Positions 43,879 to 56,100 of a stretch of DNA of 64,000 nt are shown in pieces. Below the pieces are notes generated by a model. The model worked only from the letters and a program-made list of their open reading frames with translations, did not search any database and had not been told where the DNA came from. Position numbers and translations under genes: made by a program. Numbering within the stretch: the stretch's first letter is position 1; the number at the start of each line of letters is the position of its first letter. Source of the stretch: Henricia sp. BOLD:AAB3569 (lineage: Eukaryota > Echinodermata > Asteroidea > Spinulosida > Echinasteridae); contig JBBELK010000298.1 in the NCBI GenBank assembly GCA_037783545.1, forward strand, positions 2,542,001-2,606,000, written 5' to 3'.

Positions 43879-44460
43879 GGGCAATTCCGTAGTGACTGAC
43901 GTTACAGGTTTTAAGACATATTGTTCTGTATTCCCCAGGTTAATTAAGGGTGATCCCCTACTTCTATCTAACTGAATAGCTAAGCCCCCATAGCTGTTAA
44001 AATAACTGTCACTTTGTTTACTAATGCAATATTGTATGCAGGGGAGCTCATTAAATGTGCGTGACTGACGTTACAACAAAAGGACATGCAAAAAAAATCA
44101 ATCATCTTTATTTTCAATTTCTTCTCAAACTAATGATACATTCAAAATGGTTATTTTACCCCTCAAAATAGAAGAGTTGGACCTAACAAACACACCATTT
44201 GGAGTCAGAAATATTGCATCAGTATATGTGTACACACAAAAATATGCGTGACTGACGTTACATGTGACTGACGTTACATTTTCTGTCATTACAACTTATA
44301 ACAAAAAAGTGGATACCACAATACCTACAAAACGGATAATACAAAGTGTCCTATACAAATTTACAACCTTAAAGGCATACTCTAACCATCCTAAGTAGTT
44401 TCTAATAAATTTTTGGGGTTTTATTTTTTTCCTCATGTCCACCTATTTGCGGAATTGCCC
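43879..44460. mobile_element. TIR element GGGCAATTCCG with TGACTGACGTTAC repeats
   Basis: GGGCAATTCCG is inverted as CGGAATTGCCC, with TTTA on both flanks. TGACTGACGTTAC occurs four times inside, at 43900, 44062, 44248 and 44264. Confidence 0.8.
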
Positions 44461-46317
44461 TTTACAGAATTTTAATGTCCAACATTTGACAGGAAAACCT
44501 TACTCACATTTCGAAGTGGTTTCAATTTTCCTTTCCACTCGAGATGATATATTTTTTATAAGAAACGATAATTGAAGATGAATTTATAAATGCGTGTGCA
44601 CACAACATTTTTACAAGGGCGCCATCATGTGAATGAAACAAGGCCCCACCGTGGTACACATATTACGGCTTCATTTTCCGTGTACTAGTCAGGGAACCAG
44701 CCTAAATAGGATAGCGGCTTTGCACAATTTCTTGAAAGCATGGACACATTTTTATCGGCGCATACTAAAATAAGGTACTGAGCTGATTTACACACAGGTT
44801 GTTTATTATCATACACATCATTAATCACATGTGGATATAATGTCATTTTTAACAGATTAGGACTAATAATGTAGCATTTATATTTCGATATGCGTCAATT
44901 ATATTGATACCAACCGTTACACAGATCTGTTTATTAATACAAAATGTTTACTGGATCATAATATGCGTATTTGTCGGCAACAGCAGATAATAGCCTTTTG
45001 GCAAGGCCTGATGCTTTGGGGTTATATTGTTTGGTGAAATGTGGGACAATTGGGCGTCTTGAGCGGAGTATACAAAGGCTTGGCGAACGTTAAGCTTAGC
45101 GTACATAGCAGCCGATTTCACGAAAAATTGCGTAGCTTGCGCAACTTTTGAAAATGGCATAAGCCCCATAGCTTGCATGTAATTATCACAGGAATTATGA
45201 AAGTTGCGCAAGCGGGCTTATGCAGTGCGTAAGGTGTCGTGGAATCGGCTGCTGACTTGTCTGTCAAAAGGTTGAACATTCAGACAAAATGAATAAGTGT
45301 TTGGTACTGTAAAATTGGAATATATAATTAAGTAACGACAAAGACATGCTAAAGCTTTTCGACTTGCACTCATCAGAGCAAAACGCAAGAATGGCGTGGG
45401 TACGCTATCCGATTCAGACATAAGATGCACATTCAGACAAAAGTCTGGACAGACAACAGCCAATCAGTAGACAGTTTGATAACATGTGACCTTTTAGTGG
45501 CCACATGATTGAACCAAATTTTTAAACGTCATCAGATTGACAAAGTCTTGCAGACAAAGTCAAACATCAATAAAAAAAAGTGTTGTCTGACAGACCCAGA
45601 TCAAACCTCCCTATTGTCTGATCGTGTCTGACGTGCAGTCCACACTGAGAATTTTGTCTGCAGAAATTACAGACAAATGTCTGTCGATATCGTGTCTGTC
45701 AGAACAACAGTATATATACACAATTAGGCACATGTATGTAATTTAACACAATTTTTGCCAACTACATGTAGTAGAACGTACTTAAGAAAACCCCATGGTT
45801 GTCTTTCTTGTACTTGAATTAAGATGTTATGATTGACATTGTAGCTCAGATAATATTATGGAAATAATTCTAGTGCCATAAATGTAACATAGCAAATGAT
45901 TTTTGTTCGCAGTATGTTTTTTAAAAGACTTTTAGTTCAATAGTTTATGCAAAGTAAATTTCTTGTTATGTGTCAAGCCTTCATTAGATGGAGCGGTTTT
46001 GGAACATTCAAGAAAATGTTGAAACCTTATTACTATGAGACAATGACTTAAATTTCAAGTGATTATTTTAGTTTATTTTCTGATTGCTTATTTGGTTTAA
46101 AACACAATAATGCCTATTACAGAAATTATCCAGATTATACGTTACATTGTTTTAAATTGTTACAAATTAAAATAAAGAAATTTATATTGATAAAATGTCT
46201 TTCTCACTTTGTCTGTTTTGTTAGTTTTCTTTATTTTTATTTCTTCTTCCAAACAAAAAACAAAAAAACAAGAAAGAAACAACCAGTGGTTATCCATAAC
46301 CAATTAAAATTTGCTTA
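44461..46317. other. Intergenic stretch with one foldback and CAGACAAA/TTTGTCTG scatter
   Basis: 45108-45254 is a diverged relative of the palindrome at 9123 (GCAGCCGATTTCACGAAA ends). 45260-45720 has many TGTCTG/CAGACA motifs in both orientations and is probably an old foldback element. No gene is seen. Confidence 0.5.
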
Positions 46318-46922
46318 GGGGCGGTCGGGTTGGCGTAGTGGTTTTTTCCTCGCCTTTTACCTCTGGCGTCCCGGGTTCGAATCCGGGGCGTGTATGTGAA
46401 TTAGGTTTGCAGTCCCTACTTGACCACGTGGGTTTCCCCGCCCCCCACTTCTAAAACTGCAACTCCTTCTTCGTCATCTCAAGTTTAAATTATTATTATT
46501 ATTATTATTTCTTTCTGGTATTCATACTAAGGATTCATCAATAGTGCTCATTGCACTGTCACTCGCAAGCGTGAGGAAACCCATGAAGAATTAGAATTAG
46601 AAATGCATGGCCAGAGACACCGGGGATGATCCCCCTTGCTCTTCACGAAAGAATGCTCTGGGATCTTTAGAGTGCGTTTTCTATTACCTAACACACTGGA
46701 CCAACGGCTTTACATCCCTTCCGAAGGATGGAGCAAGTGTGGCTTGCCCAAGGGCACAGGTACCGTAGCCGTGGGGAGGTTCGAACCTGCAACCCCAAGT
46801 TTTCACCTATGATTGCGAGTCAATGACCTAAAACGCTCGGCCACGGTACCCCACAGTATAGTTAAAGCTAATACCGTATAGCTGATGGCATAAAGGGCCT
46901 TAGTTTCCGAAGATGCCATAAA

Positions 46923-46956
<34 letters not shown>

Positions 46957-46960
46957 TTAA
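46318..46960 (+). mobile_element. SINE with an inserted minus-strand tRNA SINE and (CAA)n tail
   Basis: GGGTTGGCGTAGTGG and CCGGGTTCGAATCCGGGG match the 36645 SINE. Its tail AGTTAAAGCTAATACCGTAT...(AAC)n resumes at 46857. Between (about 46600-46855) a minus-strand tRNA-derived SINE has GTGGCCGAGCG and GGTTCGAACCTCC when complemented. Confidence 0.75.
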
Positions 46961-47059
46961 TTTACTTAAGGTTGTAATTCGCCATCATTAGAGGGCGCTC
47001 TTCACGTCACGAGAGGGCGCCCTTCATTGCCACCTCCTGTAATACAGTAAAGTATTGAG

Positions 47060-47280
47060 CTCGTGCCAATGACGTCATTTTGGGAGTAAAACAATGCCGC
47101 GTCGTTGTGGAAGCAATGTGCGTGCGCGTTGTGTGTGTCCATAGCGCGCGTAACGCGCTATGCTGAGGCTCCCATTGGTGAACTAAACCGCGTTGCGCCC
47201 ACCAGAGAGACACACAACGCGCACGCACATCGCTTCCACAATGACTCAGCATTATTTGACTCCCAAAATGGCATATTCGC
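47060..47280. mobile_element. GC-rich foldback GTGCGTGCGCGTTGTGTGTG
   Basis: GTGCGTGCGCGTTGTGTGTG near 47119 pairs with GACACACAACGCGCACGCAC near 47209, and TTTTGGGAGTAAAACAATGC pairs with the right flank. It is non-coding, although frames are open by chance. Confidence 0.75.
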
Positions 47281-47298
47281 ACGTGTTCGAAAGGGGTC

Positions 47299-47643
47299 AA
47301 TACACCAATCCGGTAACTAATATCTCCTCCCTGCATATCCGCCATAGCTGGGGGGCGTCCAGTGCATGGGCTGTGCGTTTTGTGTTGCTGTTAGAACGAA
47401 AAGCGCTCATCCATTACATGCACGAACGAGCCTCCTTCGCGTATACGCGACGCGCCCGCCTTTGCGTACACGCGACGCGCCCGCCTTCGCGCGCACACAA
47501 CCCTACAAAGACGCGCAACTTGTTCGAAGTAAACAAATGCAGCTTCAGCAACAACAAAAACATACAGTTCATTCAGTGGAAGCCCCCCAGCTATGGCGGA
47601 TGTACAGGGAAGAAGACCTTATTACCGGATTGGTGTATTATAC
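47299..47643. mobile_element. ACACCAATCCGGTAA TIR element
   Basis: ATACACCAATCCGGTAA is inverted as TTACCGGATTGGTGTAT, and ATCCGCCATAGCTGGGGGG also pairs. It is related to 13078-13371. It contains an ACGCGACGCGCCCGCC tandem duplication. Confidence 0.8.
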
Positions 47644-48219
47644 AGAATACTGGTTCTAATATTCATCAATGTTATTGTATGTAAACTCATCCAGTGTATA
47701 TATATATCGATGGACGAGATGCAAACATGGGGCGCCCTCTAGTGTGCTCCTTTGGCTCAGCTCAATAATGGGCTGGCGCCAAAATCGCAACACAGCTAGC
47801 ATGCACGAAATGCTGTCGATCCACCAGGCGCTGCTAGCTGGAAATGAGATGTTCTTTGAGCTCAACCGCTCTGCCAGTCTGCGAAATGTCTTGATTTTGC
47901 ATTTTTTTGGTAAGAATTACTGGCAGTAAGACATTAAACTTCGTCCCATTTCCAAGGGCAAGGCTTTATTATGAAGGTTCCTCGGGCTACCATATTTCAC
48001 GCACATAGTCATAAGACTTGTTACTGTTTTGATCACAAAAAGCCATTGTCAAGGCAGCAACCAAAAAGAACCTTTTTATTTGGCTCTTTTGTCAGATTCC
48101 TTATGTCCAACCCTACCTGGGAGTAAAAGTTCAAGAAAGAGCAACGTCGCCGTACGACGCTAGCTTTGTTTTTGCAAACACATGCAAAAGTAGACTTGGC
48201 AAAGTTACGTGACGTTAAT

Positions 48220-48921
48220 AAACCTTATCGACGTTCTCAATGCATTATGGGATTGGATGACAAAATTGCCCGGCCAAATGTGCATAAACCTATGAGGCGG
48301 ACACCAACTCGCCAACCTTTTTACTCATTTTCACGAAAACCAAAAAGAGTTCAAGAATCAACCTCCCACCACTTGGACACATATCAAACATTCTGACAAA
48401 CATTCTGACAAACATGTCCCGAAACAGAAATGTCGCAAATGCGAGAAATCTTTGGGGATTCCCTTCGTATCGGTAGAGTCCGAGTACCACGCTCGCAGCT
48501 CGGTATGCGCTAGCGCTATGCAACACACGGCGCTGGACGGATCAATTTTTAAAAATTGATATTGGTGGGGGAGATCGAGTACGAGTCCGTGTACACGGAC
48601 TCGCAGTGCAGCACACTGCCGATACGGCGTGTGTTGCATGCATAGCGCATACCGAGCTGCGAGCGTGGTACTCGGACTCTACCGATACGAAGGGAATCCC
48701 CGATGATTTCTCGCATTTGCAACATTTCTGTTTCGGGACATGTTTGTCAGAATGTTTGATATGTGTCAAAGATAAAGTGGTTGGAGGTTGATTCTTGAAC
48801 TCTTTTTGGTTTTCGTGAAAATGAGTAAAAAAGTTGCCTAGTTGGTGTCCGCCTCATGCACATTTGGCCAGGCAATTTTGTCATCCAATCCCATAATGCA
48901 TTGAGAACGTCGATAAGGTTT
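48220..48921. repeat. ~700-bp near-complete hairpin (foldback element)
   Basis: AACCTTATCGACGTTCTCAA at the left end pairs with TTGAGAACGTCGATAAGGTT at the right end. Pairing continues through CATTTTCACGAAAACCAAAA and ACCGATACGAAGGGAATCCC to a centre near 48550-48590. The arms are about 320 bp with few mismatches and small indels. Confidence 0.92.
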
Positions 48922-49852
48922 ATTCGCACCCTAGGGCCTAGTCACATGTCACACTATGGTCATGACGGTGTCCCCGTTGTGCCCAGTATCTGAAAATTAT
49001 GCTTGACGATTCCATAAGCTTCACTGTTATTTTATGAAACACTAGACTCCCAGGATTACAATGGTGTATGTACTATGTGAAAGTGCTCTGGTCTGATGTG
49101 CTTTGGACGATATTTGTAGTGGAACTTTCTCAGATTTCAGCAGTTTAAAACTTAGCATAGGCCTATACGTACGCCCTCGTAGTAGTAGGGCTGTGAATTG
49201 CGACAGTAATAAGTCAGATTTCAAAAGCGAGCTATTGACAGCCCTATTTGTAGGGATAGGCCTAGCCCTACCTAAATAATTAATAGATTAGAAAGAAAAC
49301 AAATTTGTTTACGTGCACAGCACCGAGACTGGAGCGAAAACAAGTTTGTTCATGCTTAGATACATGATGTACGTTTACGCATGGTAAGTGTAACACGGAC
49401 AAGGCCAGGCCAGGGCTTTGTTCCTTCGGCTTCGCTTGTTACCATATGGGCACACCATTGTTTTCACTCCAGCCCTACCAGATGTGACGTGGCACTGATC
49501 GCGAGAATTAAACCAACATTTTACTGAATTGAAGCGATATTTCAAGTTTTACTATGGCAAATTGTCATAAGTTTTACATAACAATAGATCTTTTTGAGGT
49601 TTTCCGCGTACAATGCATGTCAAAGGTCAGGTGTACCAATAAACTAGTTCCCAATCCTATCACTTATTGCAAAACGCCATCTAGCAAAAGTATAAATTCA
49701 GAACCAGTCTATACATGTCATCAAAGGTCGGGTGTACCAATTCCATTGTCAGGATTGTGCACGGAAAACCCCGAAAAGGTCTGTAACATTAAATTCCTTG
49801 ATTTACACAGGCCTCTGATATTGTACCAGTGATGGTCAAATAAATCAGTCCA
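48922..49852. other. CENPJ upstream region
   Basis: No gene is seen. 49612-49750 has CATGTCAAAGGTC.GGTGTACCAAT twice (direct repeats). Any CENPJ promoter or 5' UTR exon must lie here, but I see no clear core element. Confidence 0.4.
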
Positions 49853-50105
49853 ATGGCGACTGGGAAACCCTTTGGAGGTGATGCCAGAATGACCGACAGC
49901 CTGACCAGGACCAGTGCATGGGTCAACCGCGCCGGTGTCGTGCTGGACCCCGCGACAGTATTTGGCAACGTCCGACCAGCCCCAGGTGTTGGTAGCGTCG
50001 GAGAAAAATGGCCAGGGTCGACGCAAAATGGCCAGGGTGCATTCCCACTGTCGGGTGAAGAATTGGCCACACCTTCGGATATTGCTGGAGCTGTACTACA
50101 AATGG
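49853..50105 (+). CDS. CENPJ: CENPJ exon 1 with start codon
   Basis: The ATG at 49853 has G at +4 and an in-frame TAA at 49841-49843, so translation cannot begin further upstream in this exon. The 84 codons include 'SAWVNRAGVVLDPATV', resembling the RAGVIL segment of vertebrate CPAP. The donor is CAAATGG|gtaaaa, phase 1. Untranslated exons may lie upstream. Confidence 0.87.
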
Positions 50106-53100
50106 GTAAAACATTACTTTAAGATGCCCAAAAGTGACCATTTGACATTAACGCTTAGACTGGAAGATGTCCTTATAAAGATAGAAGATATGCATGATTA
50201 AAACCAACCTGAGCAAAAACCAGCTCCGTACTTCGTCTAACTTTTAAGAAAACAGTCAAAAATGGGTTTGCAGTCATTTCGCCCTAAAACCACATCGCCC
50301 TGAACCACGGCCTGTGCGCGAAGTGGTTTTGGGGCGAAGTGGCATTTGGGCGATGTAGTGTTTGGACGATGTGTTTGGAGGAAGTGATTTGGGGCGAAAT
50401 GGTACTCGGGCGAAGTGGTTTGGGGGCGAAATGGCACTTGGGTGAAATGGTTTTGGGGTGAATTGAATTTTCGTCTCTTGAAATTGTTTTACTCATTTCT
50501 CAAAGTCTATAGCACTTCCGACAAAACCATTTCAGGGGAAGTTTTCTACGGTCATCATGTTTATATTAGGTAAGTTAGGCGTAAATCTGTTAATACTTCT
50601 TATTTTCGAGATACCAATCATGTATACTGCCTTTAAGTCCTTTGCAAAAAAATGCCCGCCACCATTTTAGTCCGAGTTTGATTTTCTACTCTAGTAAGTT
50701 TACACGGACGTGTCAGAAATCTCACGTTACAGTCAAAATGAAACTTTGAAAACCATACCATGGAGGTTGTTCGACTCGCAAGAACTATGTGCAATGGTCG
50801 GTTTTTACCAATGACGTAACACTAATTAATGCAATGGAGTACCGGTACATGTATTTATCCGGCATGCTTCTTTTCAGCTGATCAGCTGATTTCCTTTTCT
50901 TTTTTTTTCCCTCATCCGTCCCATTGAAAATTTAAAAACACTGTACAAAGTTGGAGATTTTTTCCCTTTTCCTCTTTAAAAAAAAATAATGACACAGTTG
51001 CATGCCTGATTTATTAAAGATGGAGTACGTACATGATTGGTAAACATTTAAAAACGGCATTATTTCTACTCGTAATTAAAAACCTATGTCAACAAAACTG
51101 CCTTGTAGAAATTTTAGCCACGTACCGGTAGATGCAGTAATACTTCAGAAAACCTGAAAAATCCATACTTATTTTGTTGTGTATGAATGAATGGTAAAAA
51201 GCACCTTTAGTTGGCAATTGTTCTGACAAAGGTTTCATGTTACGCGGAAAAAAATCATGTAGTGTTTGTTACCATTGCTATCAACAGTTTTTTCTTTTCA
51301 ATCCATGCAGTAACATTTCTGGTAACTACTATAGGGCTTTAAAGGGCCTATAAATGATCTGTTTTTGAGCGATTCTGGGAATAAAACCATTATAAATCAA
51401 AAGGAATTTCAGCTCCGCCAAATGTACCATGTTTTCCAAAAACATGAAAATCCATATGCGTTTTGTCGGTCTTAGCGGAGTGTTTCAAAATAACTTATCC
51501 TCAATTCGTCTCTTTGTTCTCAGTCGGTCGCATACTGTGTGGCTCGCATTATGCACTCTGTGGCTCGCGTTATACTGCGTGTGTGCGCGACCTAAAGAGT
51601 TACATATTTAAAAATGCATCGCGTTGGAACAGCGCACACAGTACACAGCGCCCATTTTAGACCGCCCAGATGCGAACCAATAAGTAAATAGTTTGCAAAC
51701 GATCTGAATAATTTCATCTTCATGGATTATTTTCTACCAACCCAATCTTTACTTTGATGAAGGTTTCCCTGTCAACTCGTTGATTAACATTTGGGGCCAT
51801 TGCAATTGATAGTGGCCTTTATATATCATGTGACTTGCAATTCTCCAATCAAATGATTATATGTGAACTTCTGCAGATACCAGTGCTGATCATGCAGAGC
51901 AGCAGCAGGCCAAAGAACAAGCTCGTCTGCTGCAGCGATTTCAGCAACTCAAACAATGGCAGCAGCAACAGCAGGAAAAACTGCTGCGTCAACAGCAAGA
52001 ACAGCTGCAGAAGCTACGACTGGAACAGCAGAGGGTGGAACAAACATTGGTGGCACAGCGGCAAAAACAGTGGGGAGGTGCGTTTGACTGAAAATAATGA
52101 TTTTTAACAAACTTTCCAATTTTAATTCTTGAATATTTTTCATTTTGTTTTAAAGTGATTGATACAATAAAGCACATATGAGTTCTTATTCTTTTCTGGT
52201 CCCAGGCATTCAGCAAATTCAACAGTCCCCTCCAAGGGCCAAGCCTGTTTCCCATCCACCAAGAAGCCCTTCAACCAGCCCTGCCAGGTCCACCGTCCCT
52301 GATGCCCTGGCCAAAGCCTCTATCTCCCTGGGTAAGACTGCCGGCCCGATGGTCCTAAATCCCCTCCTGGATCAGGCCCAGAATCACACTCGGGATAACA
52401 TGGTGGAGCTGGTAGGTGAAACATGCGGAAGTAACAAGTTAAATTTTAGTTGGGGTGTTTCAAAATAACAAGAATTTGAAGTTTTATAGGCATGTCATAG
52501 TAACTGCCACATGTATCATGTCAAATACCATTTACCCGTATTTCGTCTGCATTGAACTCAGAAGTCAAAAACACAAGCTATTATAAGGCCCTAATAATAC
52601 TCTTTCAGAAATTGTTTAATGGTAAAGGCATGTTCTGCAATGTACAGTCGAAAGCTGTTTAATAAAGAGAGGTCCTTGGGACGTTGCATGTTACCTTGTT
52701 ATAACAGTAATCTTGTATTTTCAGGTTCGACAAAAAAATCTGAAAGGCAGAAGCTCGTCAATGCACACGTGAGGCCAAATTCGTGCCACGAAATACGCAG
52801 CTCCAGAGCAAAGGCATGGAGCTGCGTATTTCATGGCACAAATTTGGCCTCATGCGCGCATTGACGAGCCTCTGCCTTTAAAGTTTCCTTGCTACGTGTA
52901 GAATTTTGTATTAAAAGTGTTCTTATTATCGAGGTTTGACAGCACACACTTTTTGATGTATTTGGACATCTATCTTTTCATTGAAATATTGTCTTCCAGA
53001 AGCCTGACCAGGACTTGGCCAGTGACGTTGCCAGTTCCGTGGTGGAGGAGGGGGTCTACCCACTCCCAGAGACACCATCGGAGGTTAGCTCGGGGTTCTT

Positions 53101-56100
53101 AGAGGACCAGGCAGAGACAGCCACGCCCGACAGTAACGCGAGAGGGGAGGGAGAACTTGAAGAGGAAATGGCTCAAGACAATTCACTTGATGAGAGTCTT
53201 CAGGATTTTGTCTCGCTGAATCTGAAGGTAATGCTTGCTTAATGTCACAGTCTGGGTCCAGTTTTGACAAACGTAATCAGAAAATTGTCTCCTAATTTGA
53301 CCAAAGATGACCATTGATCGATGAAGCTCAAACCTGACCATTGGTTGAACTAGTGATGACTGCTTCAGCAACATATTTCTGTTCTTGGTTGTGAAAACTG
53401 GCAGAGCAGGCTGCACATGAACAAAGTCGTTGATAACTTAATTGACTTAATTTTCTCATTATAAAAACTGATTATACTTATTTGATTGATTAAATTTCAG
53501 GGCACTGAATTAGCAAGACTCCTTGTTCTATTTCGACTATGCCTTGGGCATAAGTCAGTTTTTATTATATAATGCCCAAGTAGATCCTTGTGATCTGATT
53601 GGACGATAGCAGGTCACGTGTCGTATAATATTTAATCCATTTAATGCTACGTCACTATACCGTTCCATCTGCCGTGCAATTTTGTTACATACATTTTTTC
53701 CATTTCACAGTGCGCCCGCGCTTACTGTGTGCGTGTACAAGATTGTATGTGATGTGCGTGTCGAATGTATGACGCGAGCGCGACCAGTGAACGCGACCGG
53801 CCCCTGACACAAAATGTTTTTACTACAACTCACAAGCGACATGGCGGGTTGTATACTGTATGATGGACGATGAAATAAATTTGAAGGGTCCGAAGCCTGA
53901 ATAATTTGTAAACAAAAGTAGGATGACAAGGATCTACTTGGGCGTTATATAAAACAAATAATGAATGTTTTAATTCGTGCAATGGCAGGAATATTTTCAT
54001 TCGGTGAAAGATGGAATATGCAAACAACACGCAAATGATATGAACTGAAATGTAAAAAAAAATGACAAAATAAAATTATTTTCATACCTACATGTATTTT
54101 CCTTACCGTTACCGTAAACACGCCATTTAATTGTTTGGCCTTATGGTAAAGCAGAAAGTGGACTTTTGGACTTTTAATATAGGTAAGCAGCAGTGGCAAT
54201 ACCACATCAGCCTCGGGTGATGACAGACCCATCCAATCGGCCCTTGGAACCAAGGCTAAGACATTCGAGGAACTCCTGGAACAGGAGCTACGGATGGAAT
54301 CTGAGAAGGTAAGCCGGGAGCTCATTTAGTCCTCGAGCATTTCAGCATTGGTTTTTTTTCTGACAGATTTTAAGGCAACATTTTAAGCATTCTTGCAGTT
54401 AATTTTCCTCGCTGTCGGCAGTCATCCTGAGATCTCAGGGAATTTCCACTCTGCAAAGCGACGTGACAATACCCTGAGGAAATACACGCAAATCTGTGGA
54501 GCGAGCCGGCTGTTGTCTTGAGCCAACTCACGCCCGAGTCATTTTGATGTAATTTAATCAATTCGGTCATGTTATGCCGAAAAGAAACAATTTCTATACT
54601 TTCCAGAAATTGTATTGGGTTCCGTTCCTTATGACTGTCCCATTCCTACCAAACTTTCAAACGACGGACCTTATTTACTCCGCAGTTTTTCAAATTAATA
54701 ACAGGGATGCATGCTGACGAATGTAATGAAACGGATTCCACAGTATGCTTTAAATAGCAGCCAATCGTCGACGCGGACAACGGCCAGCATTACCGAGTAC
54801 ATGTATCACATGCATGCACGGTGTTTACAATCTGCGCGCGTTACATTTGAATGCCTGCAATCGTGCTACAATGCATTGCCAAGCGTCCTGATTGGTCCAG
54901 CAGAGGCGACAAGATTTCTGTCGCTAGTCCCACCGCCAAATGGGGCCTTTTTCAACAGGGCCACTGTACGCAGGAGTTAGGGAGTGCGTTAAAGGGGCAC
55001 TGTTGCAAGAGGATGTTGGCAGTGGGATAAGTTGATTACTTGATACATGCATCTTCCAAACCGTCCAAGAAGTGCTGGAGCTCAGGGAGGCACTTTAGGC
55101 AGGCACTTCAGGGAGAGTGCACCCTGCCTCAGTGGCTCTTCTGGAGGCTGCTGCAGTCAGCCTTGCCACAAGAGGTGTCATACACATTATTGACCAATAA
55201 AATGCTACATCTCTCAACTTCATTGATCGTTCAGTCAGAGTATATATTGCATTTATTATTATTTTTTTTACAGTATACATCATGAGTGACTTTCACCTGA
55301 GATGGACATTTGATTTCTTAACATTTACTGTGAATTTTTTTTTTGAAAACTGTTCCACTTTTAAAGTTGTATTGTTAAATTAACCTCGCCAAATAGACCA
55401 TAACAAATATCTGCCATCTTATAGGGCAGTTTCTTTGTTCCTTGAGGACATGCATGGTTGGTTGCACATTATGGGCTTACATTGTTGGCCATTTTAAATA
55501 TCAAAAATTGCCCTACAAGAGGGCGGGTATTCGATACGGTCTATTGTATGTTTTTGCAGTATTCAACCTCTAAGACCCATCCCCCACCTGCCCTGAGCGG
55601 CAGCCCTTCCAGGCGTCCATTCCTCCGCAAGGGTTCAGGCACAGCGCGCTTTGGAGTTGTCACTAAGAAGCCACCCAAACCGCCCTCCCCAAGAACTGCT
55701 CATCAGAGAGTTTTACCAAGTCATGAAGCAAAAGGAACTCTCGACAAAAAGACGACTACAGCTGGTAAATCCGATGGTTCGAAGAGAGTAGTTCAGAAAG
55801 TTACGCCGGCGGGAATGAACAAGCTGTCTTTAGTGAGATCGGAGAAGGACTCGGGCAGAGAGGATGGGAAGAGGGGTCAGGACAAGAATAGCCGGGGCAG
55901 GAAGGAAGACGCACCACAGGTACCTCTGGGTTCGATGTGGGTCATTCCATAAATATGGGGGCCAAAGTGTGACATTTTGATGCATATTTGTAAAAATGGC
56001 CTTTTCAAGTTACCAAAATATTTTGAAGAAATTTCTGTGCAATTTCTGAATAGTGTAGAATATTTGAAACAATTTCCAAACATTTAGACATGTCTTGGTG

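Noticed and set aside
47007-47684. Overlapping frames of 90-160 codons
   Set aside because: They lie across two GC-rich inverted-repeat elements, and paired frames on both strands come from the foldback.
48166-48929. Pairs of similar proteins on opposite strands
   Set aside because: They are the two arms of one hairpin translated on each strand.
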